From the NCBI RefSeq assembly GCF_000717995.1, contig NZ_JODM01000045.1, positions 1 to 31,566 of the forward strand: a stretch of 31,566 bases of DNA. Direction: 5' to 3'. Below, piece by piece: positions 1-9,931 of the stretch (its first letter is position 1; every line of letters begins with the position of its first letter). The notes below the pieces were generated by a model that was not told the origin of the DNA, searched no databases, and saw only the letters and a list, made by a program, of their open reading frames with translations. A program made the position numbers and the translations under genes. The stretch comes from Streptomyces violaceorubidus. GTDB taxonomy: Bacteria; Actinomycetota; Actinomycetes; Streptomycetales; Streptomycetaceae.

Positions 1-120
1 AGAGGCTCAAGCCGGGCCCACTGGCCATTCGTCAGATCCCCACGTCTCACAGGACGTGATCATCAACGAACAAGATCCACTTTCGCAACAGGCCCTAGGG
101 GCCGTACGGCGGCCGGTCCC

Positions 121-1449
121 CTACGGGGTCAGGAACTGCGACGTGGAGAAGGTGACCGCGGCCCGTTCCGTCACCAGGCCCTTCGCCGTGCCCCGGTGGA
201 CCTCGACGGAGTCCTCCGTGTCGCCCCGGTAGGTGCGCACCACCAGGTCCGCGAGGCCGTCGCCGTCGAAGTCGCCGGCGGTCAGCACCTGGGTCGTGCC
301 GGTCGCCGCCGGCCGCACCGTGGCCGTGCCCCGCGTGGTGGGGCCGTTCGCGCGGCCGGGGTGCACGCGTACGCCGGAGCCGCTGGTGACCAGGTCGCTC
401 AGGCCGTCGCCGTCGAAGTCGGCGGCGTCGAGCGTGGTGCCCGGGACGTCGAGGGTGCCTCCCCCACTGCTTGATGCGCGGGAGGCGCCCCCAGCCGCGG
501 TGGGCAGGTCGTAGCGCATCGCGATGCCGTCCGGGGTGCCCACGGCGGCGTCGGGCGCCTTGCCCCTGCCGAAGGCGCCCAGTGCGATGTCGACGCCGGT
601 GGGCAGGGTGGCCCCGGTACGGGCCGGGCCGTCGGGACCGCCGAGGACGACGGCCGCCTTGCCGGGGCCCGTGGAGGTGCGGACGACCAGGTCGTCGTAT
701 CCGTCGCGGTTCACGTCGGCGGCGGGGCCGGTCGGCGCCTCGCCGGGGGAGGGGATGGGCGCGCCGGCCTTCCGGGGGGCGCCCTCGCGGGTGAAGGGGC
801 CGTGCAGGTAGCTGAGGCGCCCGCCCGAGGCGTGGACGACCAGGTCCTGGGCGCCGTCGCCGTCGAAGTCGCCGCACACCGGACGCTCGGGCCAGTCGTT
901 GCCGTAGCGGGCCCGGTCGGGGACGGTCAGCAAGGCGGCGCGGCCGGTCGGGCCGGAGGGGGAGCCGAAGAGGAGCTGGAGGGGGACCGGGGGGCGGCCC
1001 TGGCCGTCGTAGGGCGGGTCGGTGGTGACCACCAGGTCGGTGAAGCCGTCGCCGTCGAGGTCGCAGCTCGCCTCCGCCTCGAAGACGGCCGGCGACTGGC
1101 CGTCCACCGGCGCCGCGTGCTTCTCCGGCGTGAGCAGCTGCCGCGCTCCCGGCACCAGTCCGCGAGCCGAGCCGTAGACGATGCCGATGCCCGCGTCGTC
1201 GGCGTGGCTCTCCGCCTTGACCAGGTCGTCGAGGACCAGGTCGCGGTGGCCGTCGCCGTTGAAGTCGTCGGGGACCTCACTGCCCTCGCCGTGCGGGACG
1301 GGGAGCAGGGCGGGGGCCCGGGCGGCGCGTACGGGGGTGGGGGCGGCGTCCTCGGCGGCGGGTGCCGGGCCGTGGCCGCAGGCGGTGAGCAGCAGCAGGC
1401 AGCCGGCGGCGGCCGTGCCGCTCAGGGTGCTTCCTCGCAGGCGCCGCAC
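121..1449 (-). CDS. FG-GAP/VCBS-repeat lipoprotein
   Basis: This 442-aa protein is predicted to sit on the outer face of the membrane. It begins with a GTG start preceded by GAGGTG about 7 nt upstream, then a lipoprotein signal peptide: charged MRRLR, a hydrophobic run and the lipobox LTAC, with Cys24 as the lipidated residue. After a low-complexity Ala/Pro linker come six Ca-binding-type DxDxDG loops near residues 62, 130, 194, 246, 342 and 392 (for example DFNGDGHRDLV, DLDGDGFTDLV, DFDGDGLADLV). This is the signature of FG-GAP/integrin-type beta-propeller blades. The gap between loops four and five is longer than the others and contains a Gly/Ser-rich insert that coincides with an inverted repeat (453-490). 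The family is extracellular and often binds ligands or partners; no enzymatic function can be assigned. The gene stands alone downstream of the etfD terminator. Confidence 0.88.
   Translation of the reverse strand: MRRLRGSTLSGTAAAGCLLLLTACGHGPAPAAEDAAPTPVRAARAPALLPVPHGEGSEVPDDFNGDGHRDLVLDDLVKAESHADDAGIGIVYGSARGLVPGARQLLTPEKHAAPVDGQSPAVFEAEASCDLDGDGFTDLVVTTDPPYDGQGRPPVPLQLLFGSPSGPTGRAALLTVPDRARYGNDWPERPVCGDFDGDGAQDLVVHASGGRLSYLHGPFTREGAPRKAGAPIPSPGEAPTGPAADVNRDGYDDLVVRTSTGPGKAAVVLGGPDGPARTGATLPTGVDIALGAFGRGKAPDAAVGTPDGIAMRYDLPTAAGGASRASSSGGGTLDVPGTTLDAADFDGDGLSDLVTSGSGVRVHPGRANGPTTRGTATVRPAATGTTQVLTAGDFDGDGLADLVVRTYRGDTEDSVEVHRGTAKGLVTERAAVTFSTSQFLTP
453..490. repeat. REP-like inverted repeat inside the FG-GAP gene
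   Basis: The arms GGGTGCCTCCC (453-463) and GGGAGGCGCCC (480-490) pair over 11 bp with one G-T wobble around a 16-nt loop. The element lies inside the coding region and encodes a Gly/Ser/Arg linker between two propeller blades. I recall similar GGGGGAGG / CCTCCCCC palindromes as dispersed Streptomyces repeats; that link is from memory. Confidence 0.5.
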
Positions 1450-1526
1450 CGTTCACCTCGTCCGTATCGACCCGTACCACCATCACCGACAACGACCCGG
1501 TCATCATGCACGCGTTCGACAAACGG

Positions 1527-1564
1527 CGACACCCCCGGGTTCCGTACGGGACCCGGGGGTGTCG
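1527..1564 (-). terminator. Strong hairpin terminator after etfD
   Basis: A perfect 14-bp stem, CGACACCCCCGGGT (1527-1540) with ACCCGGGGGTGTCG (1551-1564), encloses a 10-nt loop. It starts 20 nt beyond the etfD stop codon and separates it from the downstream lipoprotein gene. There is no long U tract, which is usual for Streptomyces. Confidence 0.85.
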
Positions 1565-1584
1565 GTCGTGCGGGTGAGCGGCGG

Positions 1585-3867
1585 CTACTTCACCGGTTCC
1601 GGCGTCGGCTCGTTCTCCGGCTCCGGCTCGCCGGTCGGGTCGGCCGGGGTCCTGACGGAGTCCAGCAGGAGCTGGGCGACGTCGACGACCTGGATGGACT
1701 CCTTGGCCTTGCCCTCGTTCTTCTTGCCGTTCACGGAGTCGGTGAGCATGACGAGGCAGAAGGGGCAGGCGGTGGAGACGATGTCCGGGTTGACGGACAG
1801 GGCCTCGTCGACGCGCTCGTTGTTGATGCGCTTGCCGATCCGCTCCTCCATCCACATCCGCGCGCCGCCGGCGCCGCAGCAGAAGCCCCGCTCCTTGTGG
1901 CGGTGCATCTCCTCGTTGCGGACGCCCGGGACGGCGGCGATGATCTCGCGCGGCGGCGTGTAGATCTTGTTGTGGCGGCCCAGGTAGCAGGGGTCGTGGT
2001 AGGTGATGATGCCCTCGACCGGGGTGACCGGGAGCAGCCTGCCCTCGTCGACGAGGTGCTGGAGCAGCTGGGTGTGGTGGACGACCTCGTAGTCGCCGCC
2101 GAGCTGCGGGTACTCGTTGCCGAGGGTGTTGAGACAGTGCGGGCAGGTGGCGACGATCTTCTTCGCCGACCTGGGCTTCGCCGACTCGGGGACCACCTTG
2201 CCGTCCTCGTCCATCTCCTCGCCGAAGGCGGCGTTGAGGGACATGACGTTCTCCATGCCGAGCTCCTGGAACAGGGGCTCGTTGCCGAGGCGGCGGGCGG
2301 AGTCGCCGGTGCACTTCTCGTCGCCGCCCATGATCGCGAACTTGACGCCCGCGATGTGGAGCAGCTCGGCGAAGGCCTTGGTGGTCTTCTTGGCGCGGTC
2401 CTCCAGGGCGCCGGCGCAGCCGACCCAGTAGAGGTACTCGACCTCGGTGAGGTCCTCGATGTCCTTGCCGACGACCGGGACCTCGAAGTCCAGCTCCTTG
2501 AGCCACTCCAGGCGCTGCTTCTTCGCCAGGCCCCAGGGGTTGCCCTTCTTCTCCAGGTTCTTGAGCATCGTGCCGGCCTCGGAGGGGAACGCCGACTCGA
2601 TCATGACCTGGTAGCGGCGCATGTCGACGATGTGGTCGACGTGCTCGATGTCGACCGGGCACTGCTCGACGCAGGCGCCGCAGGTGGTGCAGGACCACAG
2701 GACGTCCGGGTCGATGACGCCCTGCTCCTCCAGGGTGCCGATCAGCGGGCGCTCGGCCTCGGCGAGGGCGGCGGCCGGGACGTCCTTCAGCTGCTCCTCG
2801 GACGCCTTCTCCTCGCCCTCCATGGTCTTGCCGCCGCCGGCCAGCAGGTAGGGGGCCTTGGCGTGCGCGTGGTCGCGCAGGGACATGATCAGGAGCTTGG
2901 GGGAGAGCGGCTTGCCGGTGTTCCAGGCGGGGCACTGCGACTGGCAGCGGCCGCACTCGGTGCAGGTGGAGAAGTCGAGCAGGCCCTTCCAGGAGAACTG
3001 CTCGACCTGGGAGACGCCGAAGACGTCGTCGTCGCCGGGGTCGGTGAAGTCGATCGGCTCGCCGCCCGAGGTCATCGGGAGCAGCGGACCGAGCGCGGTG
3101 CCGCCCTTCGCGTCGCGCTTGAACCAGATGTTGGGGAAGGCCAGGAAGCGGTGCCAGGCCACGCCCATGTCGGTCTTCAGGGCGACCGTGATCATCCAGA
3201 TGAAGGAGGTCGCGATCTTCAGTCCGGCGAAGAAGTAGACGAGGTTCTGGAGCGTGCCGAGGTCCAGGTCCCCGAGCGCGGAGACGACCGGGTACGAGAT
3301 GAAGAACGACGCCTCGTAGCCGTCCACGTGGTGGAGGGCGCCCTCCAGCGCGTGCAGCATGAAGATGCAGACGCCGACGATGAGGATGACGGCCTCGACG
3401 AAGTACGCCTGGCCGAAGTTGGAGCCTCCGAAGCGGGACTTGCGGCCCGGCTTGCGCGGGTGGCTGAGCTGCCGGACGACGATCAGGACCAGGATGCCGA
3501 GCACGGTCATGGTGCCGATGAACTCGACGAAGACGTTGTACGGCGCCCAGTCGCCGATGACCGGCAGGATCCAGTCGGCCTGGAAGAGCTGGCCGACGGC
3601 GTTGACGATGGTCAGCAGCAGGGAGAAGAAGCCCACCGCGACGAACCAGTGCGCCACACCGACGATGCCCCAGCGGTTCATCCGGGTGTGGCCGAGGAAC
3701 TCCCTGACCACGGTGACGGTGCGGTCCACGGGGTCGTTGGTCCGCGTTCCGGCCGGCACCGGCTGGCCCAGCCGCATGTAGGTGAAGATCTGCAGGACGG
3801 CGCGGCCGAACAGTGCGACGCCGACCACGATCAGGACCAGCGACACGATGATCGCGGCGAGTTGCAT
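1585..3867 (-). CDS. etfD: Membrane Fe-S oxidoreductase EtfD-like (ETF:quinone-type reductase)
   Basis: This 760-aa protein resembles mycobacterial Rv0338c/EtfD, which takes electrons from the electron-transfer flavoprotein of acyl-CoA dehydrogenases into the membrane. The first ~260 residues hold several membrane helices (AAIIVSLVLIVVGVALFG at the N-terminus, then others), as in heme-b/NarI-like quinone-side modules. Two ferredoxin-type clusters follow: CTECGRCQSQCPAWNTGKP near residue 297 and CTTCGACVEQCPVD near 391. The C-terminal part carries CCG-type cysteine motifs (DPCYLG near 623 and CCGAGGARMW near 660), as in HdrB/GlpC-like subunits. The tail is Pro/Glu-rich. The ATG is preceded by GAGGAG about 8 nt upstream. 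The gene is divergent from dnaK with its own promoter region. The fold is certain; the EtfD role is by homology, as no etfBA genes are in view. Confidence 0.85.
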   Translation of the reverse strand: MQLAAIIVSLVLIVVGVALFGRAVLQIFTYMRLGQPVPAGTRTNDPVDRTVTVVREFLGHTRMNRWGIVGVAHWFVAVGFFSLLLTIVNAVGQLFQADWILPVIGDWAPYNVFVEFIGTMTVLGILVLIVVRQLSHPRKPGRKSRFGGSNFGQAYFVEAVILIVGVCIFMLHALEGALHHVDGYEASFFISYPVVSALGDLDLGTLQNLVYFFAGLKIATSFIWMITVALKTDMGVAWHRFLAFPNIWFKRDAKGGTALGPLLPMTSGGEPIDFTDPGDDDVFGVSQVEQFSWKGLLDFSTCTECGRCQSQCPAWNTGKPLSPKLLIMSLRDHAHAKAPYLLAGGGKTMEGEEKASEEQLKDVPAAALAEAERPLIGTLEEQGVIDPDVLWSCTTCGACVEQCPVDIEHVDHIVDMRRYQVMIESAFPSEAGTMLKNLEKKGNPWGLAKKQRLEWLKELDFEVPVVGKDIEDLTEVEYLYWVGCAGALEDRAKKTTKAFAELLHIAGVKFAIMGGDEKCTGDSARRLGNEPLFQELGMENVMSLNAAFGEEMDEDGKVVPESAKPRSAKKIVATCPHCLNTLGNEYPQLGGDYEVVHHTQLLQHLVDEGRLLPVTPVEGIITYHDPCYLGRHNKIYTPPREIIAAVPGVRNEEMHRHKERGFCCGAGGARMWMEERIGKRINNERVDEALSVNPDIVSTACPFCLVMLTDSVNGKKNEGKAKESIQVVDVAQLLLDSVRTPADPTGEPEPENEPTPEPVK

Positions 3868-4152
3868 TTGGGGGCTCCTCGGGCCTGCGAGGTTGCGAGG
3901 GGGCGGTATTACTAAGCGGTAACTTATTCAGTCCGTTCGAGAGTACCCCCATCCTCTGCCGCACTGTAGTCGGACGTGCGGTGATCTGCGTCGCTGAGGC
4001 AACCCTGACCCCCGCGCGTCCCACGGCCCGCGCGGGGCGGCCGGAGTCCCGGCCGATGCGTCCTTTCGGGTGGCGATTTTTCCGGTTCATCGGGCCGCGG
4101 TTGCGAGGAATCCCCAGGTCGGCGGCTCATTGCGCGTAAGGAACGGATAAGA

Positions 4153-4173
4153 GTTGAGTCCGCTCGACTCACG
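4153..4173 (+). promoter_or_regulatory. HAIR-like HspR operator 1 upstream of dnaK
   Basis: GTTGAGT-N7-ACTCACG matches the HspR consensus CTTGAGT-N7-ACTCAAG at the core TTGAGT/ACTCA of both arms. It lies just upstream of the probable -35 box. More than one inverted repeat in front of dnaK is consistent with what is known for S. coelicolor. Confidence 0.75.
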
Positions 4174-4177
4174 TCTG

Positions 4178-4204
4178 TTGACCCATCGCCGGGTGTCGTG
4201 CACA

Positions 4205-4206
<2 letters not shown>
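4178..4206 (+). promoter_or_regulatory. dnaK promoter, vegetative-sigma type
   Basis: The -35 hexamer TTGACC (4178-4183) is separated by 17 nt from a weak -10 CACACT (4201-4206). The -10 overlaps the start of the proximal HAIR, as expected for repression by HspR. Confidence 0.65.
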
Positions 4207-6776
<2,570 letters not shown>

Positions 6777-6818
6777 GCTTGACGTGACGAGGAAGCCGAG
6801 GAAGGAGGGACGTCGGGG

Positions 6819-8009
6819 ATGAGCACGAAGGACTTCATCGAGAAGGACTACTACAAGGTTCTCGGCGTCCCCAAGGACGCCACCGAGGCCGAGATCAAGA
6901 AGGCGTACCGGAAGCTCGCCCGCGAGAACCACCCGGACGCCAACAAGGGGAACGCCAGGGCGGAGGAGCGCTTCAAGGAGATCTCCGAGGCCAACGACAT
7001 CCTCGGCGACCCCAAGAAGCGCAAGGAGTACGACGAGGCCCGCGCCCTCTTCGGCAACGGAGGATTCCGTCCCGGGCCGGGCGCCGGCGGCGGCACCTTC
7101 AACTTCGACCTGGGCGACCTCTTCGGAGGCGGCGCCCAGGGCGGGGGCCAGGGCGCCGGCGGCTTCGGCGGCGGCCTCGGCGACGTCTTCGGGGGCCTGT
7201 TCAACCGCACGGGCGGCGGGCCCGGCGCCGGCACGCGCACGCAGCCGCGGCGCGGGCAGGACATCGAGTCCGAGGTGACCCTCAGCTTCACCGAGGCCAT
7301 CGAGGGCGCGACCGTGCCGCTCAGGATGTCCTCGCAGGCGCCCTGCAAGGCCTGTTCGGGCACCGGCGACAAGAACGGCACGCCGCGCGTGTGCCCGACC
7401 TGCGTCGGCACCGGCCAGGTCGCGCGGGGCTCCGGCGGCGGCTTCTCCCTCACCGACCCGTGCCCCGACTGCAAGGGCCGCGGCCTGATCGCCGAGGACC
7501 CCTGCGAGGTCTGCAAGGGCTCCGGACGCGCCAAGTCCTCGCGGACGATGCAGGTCCGCATCCCCGCCGGGGTGTCGGACGGGCAGCGCATCCGGCTGCG
7601 CGGCAAGGGCACGCCGGGCGAGCGGGGCGGTCCGGCGGGCGACCTGTACGTGGTCGTGCACGTCAAGGAGCACCCCGTCTTCGGCCGCCGGGGCGACAAC
7701 CTCACCGTCACCGTCCCGGTCACCTACGCCGAGGCGGCCCTCGGCGGCGAGGTCCGGGTCCCGACCCTGGGCGGTCCGCCCGTCACGCTCAAGCTGCCGG
7801 CGGGCACGCCCAACGGCCGCACCATGCGGGCCCGGGGCAAGGGAGCGGTCCGCAAGGACGGCACCCGCGGCGACCTCCTGGTCACCGTGGAGGTGAGTGT
7901 TCCGAAGGATCTGACGGGGAAGGCTCGTGACGCACTGGAGGCGTATCGCGAGGCGACCGCGGACGAGGATCCGCGGGCGGAGTTGTTCCAGGCCGCGAAG
8001 GGAGCTTGA
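6819..8009 (+). CDS. dnaJ: Co-chaperone DnaJ (type I Hsp40)
   Basis: This 396-aa protein has the full type I layout. The J domain (residues ~8-75) starts at KDYYKVLGVPKDATEAEIKKA and has the HPD tripeptide in ARENHPDANKG. A Gly/Phe-rich linker follows, then four zinc-finger repeats (CKACSGTG, CPTCVGTG, CPDCKGRG, CEVCKGSG), then the C-terminal substrate-binding domains. The HPD motif stimulates DnaK ATPase, and the zinc modules assist client transfer. AAGGAGGGA precedes the ATG. The gene lies 42 nt after grpE and 4 nt before hspR. This is the operon-borne, HspR-controlled DnaJ; Streptomyces usually has a second one elsewhere (known, not seen here). Confidence 0.98.
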   Translation: MSTKDFIEKDYYKVLGVPKDATEAEIKKAYRKLARENHPDANKGNARAEERFKEISEANDILGDPKKRKEYDEARALFGNGGFRPGPGAGGGTFNFDLGDLFGGGAQGGGQGAGGFGGGLGDVFGGLFNRTGGGPGAGTRTQPRRGQDIESEVTLSFTEAIEGATVPLRMSSQAPCKACSGTGDKNGTPRVCPTCVGTGQVARGSGGGFSLTDPCPDCKGRGLIAEDPCEVCKGSGRAKSSRTMQVRIPAGVSDGQRIRLRGKGTPGERGGPAGDLYVVVHVKEHPVFGRRGDNLTVTVPVTYAEAALGGEVRVPTLGGPPVTLKLPAGTPNGRTMRARGKGAVRKDGTRGDLLVTVEVSVPKDLTGKARDALEAYREATADEDPRAELFQAAKGA

Positions 8010-8013
8010 CGGA

Positions 8014-8469
8014 ATGGACGGTCGTCGACGCAACCCGTACGAACTGACCGAGGACACCCCGGTCTACGTCATCTCGGTGGCGGCCCAGCTCTCCGGCCTG
8101 CACCCGCAGACGCTGCGCCAGTACGACCGCCTCGGCCTGGTCTCCCCGGACCGCACGGCCGGCCGCGGCCGGCGCTACTCGGCCCGCGACATCGAACTGC
8201 TCCGACAGGTCCAGCAGTTGTCGCAGGACGAGGGCATCAATCTGGCCGGAATCAAGCGCATCATCGAGCTGGAGAACCAGGTCGCCGAGCTCCAGGCACG
8301 CGCGGCCGAGCTGGCCGCAGCCCTCGACGGAGCGGCCACGGCGATGCGCCAGCGCGAGGCCGCCGTACACGCGTCGTACCGCCGTGACCTGGTTCCTTAC
8401 CAAGAGGTACAGCAGACCAGCGCCCTGGTGGTCTGGCGGCCCAAGCGCCACGGCCAGCCCTCGGACTGA
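8014..8469 (+). CDS. hspR: Heat-shock repressor HspR (MerR family)
   Basis: This 151-aa repressor starts at ATG 8014 with GAAGGGA just upstream, overlapping the end of dnaJ. Longer in-frame extension into dnaJ is not credible because the MerR fold begins at residue ~14 (PVYVISVAAQLSGLHPQTLR). The winged helix-turn-helix (SVAAQLSGLHPQTLRQYDRL, then RRYSARDIELLRQVQ) is followed by a coiled-coil dimerisation helix rich in Glu/Ala, and a tail ending WRPKRHGQ. HspR binds HAIR inverted repeats. Three copies occur in this window, two before dnaK and one before clpB, so the regulator, its own operon and a trans target are all visible. A 15-bp terminator follows the gene. Confidence 0.97.
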   Translation: MDGRRRNPYELTEDTPVYVISVAAQLSGLHPQTLRQYDRLGLVSPDRTAGRGRRYSARDIELLRQVQQLSQDEGINLAGIKRIIELENQVAELQARAAELAAALDGAATAMRQREAAVHASYRRDLVPYQEVQQTSALVVWRPKRHGQPSD

Positions 8470-8495
8470 CCGGCGGCACAAGGGAAACGGCATCG

Positions 8496-8531
8496 CAGGC
8501 CCCGGAGGACCGACGCGTCCTCCGGGGCCTG
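8496..8531 (+). terminator. Terminator of the dnaK operon
   Basis: A perfect 15-bp stem, CAGGCCCCGGAGGAC / GTCCTCCGGGGCCTG, with loop CGACGC begins 26 nt after the hspR stop. A short TT follows. Confidence 0.9.
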
Positions 8532-8663
8532 TTCACAACGGTGCAGTCTCATTGGTCCAGTACTTCTTGACGATTTGGTGAAGACAGCGTTGGCTTCCCT
8601 TCACCTGGGTCATCCGGGTCACCTCGGTTCCAGCCAAACCCGTGTGTCGGAAGGTCCAGCGCA
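8532..8663 (+). promoter_or_regulatory. Control region of the sugar-binding lipoprotein gene
   Basis: This 132-nt leader contains a possible -35 TTGACG (8567-8572). It also has an inverted repeat GGTGAAG-N15-CTTCACC (8577-8583 / 8599-8605) and a tandem GGGTCATCC / GGGTCACCT right after it. A half-site ATTGGTCCAG near 8551 resembles one arm of GntR-type sugar operators, but the other arm is poor. Which element acts cannot be decided from sequence. Confidence 0.35.
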
Positions 8664-9782
8664 GTGAGCAGCCGTGCCCGTCGAACCGCCCTGTCCGTGG
8701 CCGCGTCCCTGATGACCTTCTCGCTCGCTTCCTGCGGCGTGCTGGGCGCGTCGGAGAGCAGCGACGACGCGAGCCCGACCCAGGGCAACGACCTGCTGGT
8801 CGGGTTGCTGCTGCCGGAGAAGGAGAACACGCGGTACGAGCAGTTCGACTACCCCTTCTTCAAGAAGAAGATCGGTGAGCTCACCCGGGACGAGGGCATC
8901 GTCAAGTACGCCAACGCCGAGGCCAGCGCCACCAAGCAGGCCGACCAGCTGCAGCAGATGATCGAGGACAAGGTCGACGTGATCGTCCTCGACCCGGTCG
9001 ACGCCCACGCCATCGGGGACGGCGTGCGCAAGGCCAAGGACGCCGGCATCCCCGTCATCGCCTACGACCGGCTGGCCGAGGGCCCGGTCGACGGCTACAT
9101 CTCCTTCGACAACGAACTGGTCGGCGAGGTCCAGGCCCGCTCCCTCATCGAGGCGCTCGGCGGCGACCCGGGCAGCTCCGAGAAGATCGTCATGATGAAC
9201 GGCTCGTCCATCGACCCGAACGCCAAGCAGTTCAAGGCGGGCGCGCTGTCCGAGCTGAACGGCAAGGTGACGATCGCCCAGTCCTTCGACACCAAGGACT
9301 GGAAGCCGGAGAACGCCGAGGCGAACATGGCCGAGGCGATCAAGAAGATCGGCAAGGACGACATCGCGGGCGTCTACTCGGCCAACGACGGCATGGCGGG
9401 CGGCATCATCAAGGCCCTGGAGGACGCGGGCGTCACCGACCTGCCCCCGATCACCGGCCAGGACGCGGAGCTGGCGGCGGTCCAGCGGATCGTCACCGGC
9501 GAGCAGTACATGAGCGTGTACAAGTCCTACCCGCAGCAGGCCGAGAACGCCGCGGAGATGGCCGTGGCGCGGGTCCAGGGCCGGGACATCCAGTTCGACG
9601 CGCTCGCCCGCGACAAGGTGGACAGCCCCACCCAGAAGGGCGTGCCCGCCCAGCTCGTCCCCGTCGTCGCCCTCACCAAGGCCAACATCGAGGAGACGGT
9701 CGTCGCCGACGGCTTCTACAAGGTCACCGACATCTGCACCGCCAAGTACGCGGACGCGTGCGCGGAGCTCGGCCTGAAGTAG
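8664..9782 (+). CDS. Orphan ABC-type sugar-binding lipoprotein (XylF/ribose-binding type)
   Basis: This 372-aa protein starts at GTG with GGAAGG about 9 nt upstream. It has a lipoprotein signal (SSRARRTALSVAASLMTFSLASC, lipobox LASC). The mature part is a periplasmic-binding-protein type I fold of the Peripla_BP_4 group: GLLLPEKENTRYEQFDYPFF, the VIVLDPVDAHAIGDGVRKAK hinge-side segment, GIPVIAYDRLAEGPVDGYIS, and GVYSANDGMAGGIIKALEDAG. Near the end, ICTAKYADAC could form a disulfide. D-xylose-type binding proteins are the closest by feel. No permease or ATPase gene is adjacent, so it must either borrow a transporter encoded elsewhere or act as a sensor. The ligand is not determinable from sequence alone. 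In S. coelicolor I recall a solute-binding lipoprotein next to hspR. Confidence 0.9.
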   Translation: MSSRARRTALSVAASLMTFSLASCGVLGASESSDDASPTQGNDLLVGLLLPEKENTRYEQFDYPFFKKKIGELTRDEGIVKYANAEASATKQADQLQQMIEDKVDVIVLDPVDAHAIGDGVRKAKDAGIPVIAYDRLAEGPVDGYISFDNELVGEVQARSLIEALGGDPGSSEKIVMMNGSSIDPNAKQFKAGALSELNGKVTIAQSFDTKDWKPENAEANMAEAIKKIGKDDIAGVYSANDGMAGGIIKALEDAGVTDLPPITGQDAELAAVQRIVTGEQYMSVYKSYPQQAENAAEMAVARVQGRDIQFDALARDKVDSPTQKGVPAQLVPVVALTKANIEETVVADGFYKVTDICTAKYADACAELGLK

Positions 9783-9817
9783 CCCGTGTGTCCTTCCGGT
9801 TCCACCCTCGGGGCATT

Positions 9818-9831
9818 CCGGTCGTAACCGG
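9818..9831 (+). terminator. Weak hairpin after the sugar-binding lipoprotein
   Basis: CCGGT-CGTA-ACCGG is a 5-bp stem 35 nt after the stop codon, followed by a pyrimidine-rich CTCCTTTC. It is a plausible but weak terminator. Confidence 0.4.
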
Positions 9832-9864
9832 CTCCTTTCGGTCTTTGAGCGGGGCCAAGCCGTG

Positions 9865-9893
9865 TTGCGGAGCCGGTCCGGGCCGCGCATAGT
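9865..9893 (+). promoter_or_regulatory. Promoter of the first LuxR-type gene
   Basis: TTGCGG (9865-9870) and CATAGT (9888-9893) are separated by 17 nt. Transcription starting near 9900 would give a leader of about 32 nt before the ATG at 9932. Confidence 0.5.
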
Positions 9894-9931
9894 TGCGCTG
9901 CGGAAGAGCCGGAACCGGGGGTGGATGGGCG

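Noticed and set aside
802..3915. A 1037-codon open frame on the plus strand opposite the FG-GAP gene and etfD
   Set aside because: It is the high-G+C shadow of two well-supported minus-strand genes; its translation is low-complexity Val/Gly/Asp/Leu-rich with no motif.
1277..4090. A 937-codon minus-strand frame overlapping etfD in another register
   Set aside because: The translation is Arg/Pro/His-rich, and etfD in its own register carries all Fe-S motifs.
8551..8566. DasR-like site (ACTGGTCTAGACCACT type) before the sugar-binding lipoprotein
   Set aside because: Only the left half matches; the right half fails, so it is not called.
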